The notes beneath the pieces were generated by a model, which saw only the letters and a list, made by a program, of their open reading frames with translations, was not told where the DNA came from and did no database searches. A program made the position numbers and the translations under genes. From positions 1 through 9,682 of the forward strand of contig JAYZDB010000285.1 of the NCBI GenBank assembly GCA_036338025.1: DNA of 9,682 nucleotides, in the 5' to 3' direction. This document shows, piece by piece, positions 7,604-9,682 of the stretch; positions within the stretch are counted from its first letter, which is position 1; each line of letters starts with the position of its first letter. This stretch comes from JAYZDB01 sp036338025. GTDB lineage: Bacteria > Planctomycetota > UBA1135 > UBA2386.

Positions 7604-8710
7604 TCAGTCGAAGGTGATCACGGACCGGATCCCATCCTGGTTGTGCATCAGGTCGAATCCCTTGTTGACGTCGTCGAGCGGCATGTGGTGCGACACGAAC
7701 ATGTCGAGCGGTAGATCTCCGCGCATGTACATGTCGACCAGCTGTGGCACGTGGGTGCGTCCCTTGGCGCCACCGAAGCTGCCGCCTTGCACCTTCCGCC
7801 CGGTGATCAGAAAGCGTGGGATGATCTCCAGTTTTTCACCCTTGCCAGCGACGCCGAGCAGGGTGCAGATACCCCAGCCCATCCGTGCGGCTTCAACCGC
7901 CTGGCCCATCACTTCGACCAGGCCGGTGGCTTCAAAGGTGTAGTCCGCGCCGAAGCCCCCGGTCATTTCCAGGATCGCATCGACTGCGTTGGGACCGCCT
8001 TCCATCACGTCGGTTGCCCCAGCTTGCTGGGCAAGTTCGAGCCGCGAGGCCGAGGGATCGACGACGATCACCCGCCCTGCACCTTGCAGGCGTGCCCCCA
8101 GCACTGCCCCGAGGCCGACCATGCCAGCACCGAAGACTGCGACCGTGGATCCCTCTTCGACTTCGGCCTTCCAGATTGCCGCAGCGATGCCGGTGGTGGC
8201 GCCACAGGCTAGCATGCAGATCTTGTCGAAGGGTGCTGCCGGATCGACCTTGGCCAGGGCGATCTCGGGCATCACGGTGTACTCCGCAAAGGTGCTGGTG
8301 CCCATGAAGTGCTTCATCGGTACGCCGTCGCGAGACAGGCGTGGGGTGCCGTCCGGGAGGTGGCCCTGGCCTTGTTGTTCTCGGATCGCCAGGCAGATGT
8401 TGGTCTTGCCGCTCTTGCAGTGCACGCACTCGCCGCATTCAGGCGAGAACAGGGTGATGACGTGATCGCCGGGGACCAGGCCCGCGACTCCATCGCCGAC
8501 TGCTTCGACGACGCCGGCACCTTCGTGACCGAGTACGCAGGGCGTGTAACCGGACGGGTCGGCTCCACTGGCGGTGTACATGTCGGTGTGACAGATGCCA
8601 CAGGCGTGCACCTTGACGAGTACCTCACCGGCCTTGGGGTCGGCGATGTCAAGATCCTGGACGACGAGGGGTTGCCCGAATTCTTCGAGCACGGCGGCGC
8701 GTATCTTCAT
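7604..8710 (-). CDS. Zinc-dependent alcohol dehydrogenase, class III type (S-hydroxymethylglutathione dehydrogenase-like)
   Basis: 368 aa medium-chain dehydrogenase, close to the usual class III length. Catalytic zinc ligands are C40 (GICHTD), H62 (GHEGAG) and C169 (ACGATTG). The structural zinc site is C92, C95, C98 and C106 (ECGECVHCKSGKTNIC). The NAD-binding motif is G194-A-G-M-V-G199, with D218 at the end of the following strand, indicating NAD+ over NADP+. Class III landmarks are present: SGADPSG, KTNIC then R110, DGTPR, MGTSTFAEYTV and FGGAKGRT. D51 and R110 align by eye with the human class III residues (Asp55 and Arg114) that bind S-hydroxymethylglutathione. Expected role: NAD-dependent oxidation of the thiol adduct of formaldehyde or of a primary alcohol, in the cytoplasm. 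It is the first gene of a two-gene unit with an alpha/beta hydrolase. The thiol cofactor and true substrate are not known. No clear Shine-Dalgarno site. Confidence 0.94.
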   Translation of the reverse strand: MKIRAAVLEEFGQPLVVQDLDIADPKAGEVLVKVHACGICHTDMYTASGADPSGYTPCVLGHEGAGVVEAVGDGVAGLVPGDHVITLFSPECGECVHCKSGKTNICLAIREQQGQGHLPDGTPRLSRDGVPMKHFMGTSTFAEYTVMPEIALAKVDPAAPFDKICMLACGATTGIAAAIWKAEVEEGSTVAVFGAGMVGLGAVLGARLQGAGRVIVVDPSASRLELAQQAGATDVMEGGPNAVDAILEMTGGFGADYTFEATGLVEVMGQAVEAARMGWGICTLLGVAGKGEKLEIIPRFLITGRKVQGGSFGGAKGRTHVPQLVDMYMRGDLPLDMFVSHHMPLDDVNKGFDLMHNQDGIRSVITFD

Positions 8711-8808
8711 GAGGTCAGAGGGTTCGTGACGAGTCGAGTCGTGAAGGACGAAGAGGTGCAGGTTCTAAGTCGAAGGGCCGGGGGAAACCATCTGGTTCTC
8801 AGGGAGCG

Positions 8809-8822
8809 GGCCCTGCCGGGCC
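8809..8822. repeat. Small GC hairpin in the dehydrogenase leader region
   Basis: GGCCC-TGCC-GGGCC: a perfect 5-bp stem with a 4-base loop, about 100 bases upstream of the dehydrogenase ATG. No T-run follows on either strand, so an intrinsic terminator is unlikely. In such GC-rich DNA a stem this short may be chance. Confidence 0.25.
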
Positions 8823-8831
8823 TCCGCGATG

Positions 8832-8972
8832 CTACTGGATCTGCGCCGCGATGCGTCGAACAAGATCCCGTTCGGCCTGGTTCCGCTGTGCCGAAGGCCG
8901 GGCCAGGCGCGTTCCGGCGGTGCCGTCGCTTCCTGGCTGCAAAAGGGCATGATAGGTACACCCGCAGCTCAT
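8832..8972 (-). CDS. Doubtful small ORF (46 aa) upstream of the dehydrogenase
   Basis: The ATG at 8972 opens a frame of 46 codons ending in TAG at 8832-8834. The start is MSCGCTYHALLQPG and the C-terminal part (AERDLVRRIAAQIQ) could form an amphipathic helix. There is no Shine-Dalgarno site and no recognised family. Stop codons are rare by chance in DNA this GC-rich, so length alone says little. If real, it would precede the dehydrogenase on the same strand by about 120 bases. Confidence 0.15.
   Translation of the reverse strand: MSCGCTYHALLQPGSDGTAGTRLARPSAQRNQAERDLVRRIAAQIQ
8871..8895. repeat. Inverted repeat TTCGGC...GCCGAA
   Basis: Perfect 6-bp arms (8871-8876 and 8890-8895) separated by 13 bases in the divergent intergenic region. 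The size would suit a small operator or an RNA hairpin. Nothing else supports a function, and no regulator gene lies in the window. Confidence 0.2.
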
Positions 8973-9020
8973 GGTGGGTCCGTATGATCCGGTGTTCCCC
9001 CTACCTCCCTTCAAATGCCC

Positions 9021-9682
9021 ATGAATCCGTCGTCTCCCCGGTTCTCGGTTCTCGCGTCCCTGCTGTTTGTCCTGACGCCCTCGATCGTGGCCCAGGTCAA
9101 ACCTGCCCTGACCCATGACGACTACGATCGTTGGCCCTCACTCCGGTCGACGGCGTATTCCGTCGATGGCAAGTGGGTGGCCTACACCGTCAACCCGAGC
9201 TGGGGCGATGGCATGCTGTATGTCCAAGAAGTCGATGGAGAACGGCGCTTTACCCACGCGCGCGGCTCTCGCCCGAGCTTCTCCGCGAATGGTCGCTACG
9301 TGGTCTTCTCGGAATCGAAGTCCGCGGTCAAGGAACGCAAAACGGAACTCGCCAAGTTGCGCGGGGAGAAGAGCGCGGAACTCGAGGCCGAAGCCAAGAA
9401 GAAGGCCGCAGAGGAAACGAAGGCTGCAGAGGAGCGACGCCGCGAGATGATGGCGAGGTTCTCACGCGGCCAGCGCAGTACGCGCAGCCGCGGGCGATCC
9501 AGGGGTCGGTCCGGCTCCAGCGGTACGGGCGCCTTGTACATCCTGGATCTGCAGACTGGCAAGAAAGAGAAGATCGAGAAGACCAAGGGCCACCGACTCG
9601 CAAAGGAGGGGGAGTACCTCGTGTACCATCTACCCAAGCCCGAAGAGAAGAAGCCAGCCGAGAAGAAGCCAGCCGACAAGAA
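9021..9682 (+). CDS. Secreted S9 (prolyl oligopeptidase family) peptidase, N-terminal part, cut by the window end
   Basis: 220 complete codons are visible and the frame is still open at the edge. An ATG at 9015 in the same frame would add Met-Pro; neither start has a clear Shine-Dalgarno site. Residues about 8-24 form a hydrophobic signal peptide ending in SIVA-Q. LTHDDYDRW (30-38) followed by YSVDGKWVAYTV (46-57) and LYVQEVDG is the usual opening of the beta-propeller of bacterial S9-type peptidases. The catalytic alpha/beta hydrolase domain would lie beyond the window, so the Ser-Asp-His triad cannot be checked. After the second propeller strand (YVVFSES, 93-99) there is a charged helical insert (about 102-147, Lys/Glu/Ala/Arg-rich), then an Arg/Ser/Gly-rich stretch (148-170), before the propeller resumes at ALYILDLQTG. 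Another Lys/Glu/Pro repeat begins at about 206. It is divergent from the dehydrogenase unit. Confidence 0.85.
   Translation, partial: MNPSSPRFSVLASLLFVLTPSIVAQVKPALTHDDYDRWPSLRSTAYSVDGKWVAYTVNPSWGDGMLYVQEVDGERRFTHARGSRPSFSANGRYVVFSESKSAVKERKTELAKLRGEKSAELEAEAKKKAAEETKAAEERRREMMARFSRGQRSTRSRGRSRGRSGSSGTGALYILDLQTGKKEKIEKTKGHRLAKEGEYLVYHLPKPEEKKPAEKKPADK
9645..9682 (+). repeat. In-frame 15-bp tandem repeat encoding EKKPA
   Basis: GAGAAGAAGCCAGCC occurs at 9645-9659 and again exactly at 9660-9674. A diverged third copy begins at 9675 (GACAAGAA) and is cut by the window end. It encodes a Lys/Glu/Pro-rich linker inside the S9 peptidase. The true copy number is not visible. Confidence 0.8.

Larger units (their letters stand above)
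8711..9014. other. Divergent intergenic region between the dehydrogenase and S9 peptidase genes
   Basis: About 300 bases with no confident gene. It must hold the promoters for both divergent genes, but I see no good -35/-10 pair. The best -10-like hexamer on the + strand is TATGAT at 8983-8988, without a matching -35. On the - strand TATCAT (complement of 8949-8954) is equally isolated. Two perfect short inverted repeats are present (8809-8822 and 8871-8895), neither followed by a T-run. No tRNA fold was found around the GGTTC-like stretches. A 46-codon ORF on the - strand is listed separately as doubtful. Confidence 0.6.

Noticed and set aside
7302..7943. 213-aa Ser/Arg/Pro-rich open frame on the + strand
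   Set aside because: It is antisense to the hydrolase and dehydrogenase genes, both supported by full catalytic motif sets.
8755..8775. GGTTC-containing stretch that might be a tRNA T-arm
   Set aside because: The flanking bases do not pair as a T-stem, the purine at position 57 is absent, and no cloverleaf can be drawn.
8309..9118. 269-aa open frame on the + strand
   Set aside because: It is antisense to the zinc-site half of the dehydrogenase and overlaps the peptidase start in another frame. No recognisable domain.

Overview
The window is GC-rich bacterial chromosomal DNA, by eye around 60% G+C, with no mobile elements, RNA genes or CRISPR. The protein content points to Planctomycetota or a close relative. 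It has a chain of exported proteins, a sulfatase of the kind these bacteria carry in large numbers, a BNR/VPS10-like propeller, an S9 peptidase with a Lys/Glu-rich insert, and a C-terminal beta-domain that I remember from secreted planctomycete proteins. Weak or absent Shine-Dalgarno sites at most starts fit this. The lineage call is inference from family content, not a computed match.

Left part (1-6214, + strand): the last codons of an unidentified gene are followed by four tightly spaced genes with gaps of 4, 42 and 42 bases, probably one transcript. In order they are a 480-aa exported protein with the planctomycete-type C-terminal domain, a 181-aa exported protein with an NTR/OB-like strand pattern, a 760-aa exported beta-propeller with eleven Asp-box motifs, and a 584-aa type I sulfatase with a possible lipobox. 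All four should act outside the cytoplasm. A surface or periplasmic module acting on a sulfated polymer is plausible, but no substrate can be read from the sequence.

Middle (6215-6865): a 6-pyruvoyltetrahydropterin synthase/QueD superfamily gene follows 93 bases later. It lacks the usual catalytic Cys and has Glu in an E-x2-H-G-H motif, the hallmark I associate with PTPS-III enzymes, which make a folate precursor. It also carries an insert before the C-terminal helix. It converges on the next block with only 66 bases between stops.

Right part (6866-8710, - strand): a two-gene unit has a class III-type zinc alcohol dehydrogenase followed 15 bases later by a small alpha/beta hydrolase. The pair suggests formaldehyde or aldehyde handling followed by ester/thioester hydrolysis, although the hydrolase is not the classic S-formylglutathione hydrolase.

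Right edge (8711-9682): a divergent intergenic region of about 310 bases holds two small hairpins and one doubtful 46-codon ORF. It precedes the start of a secreted S9-type peptidase that runs off the window. I saw no convincing new defence or mobile system. The items most worth a second look are the PTPS-III-like enzyme, the four-gene exported cluster and the charged insert in the S9 peptidase.
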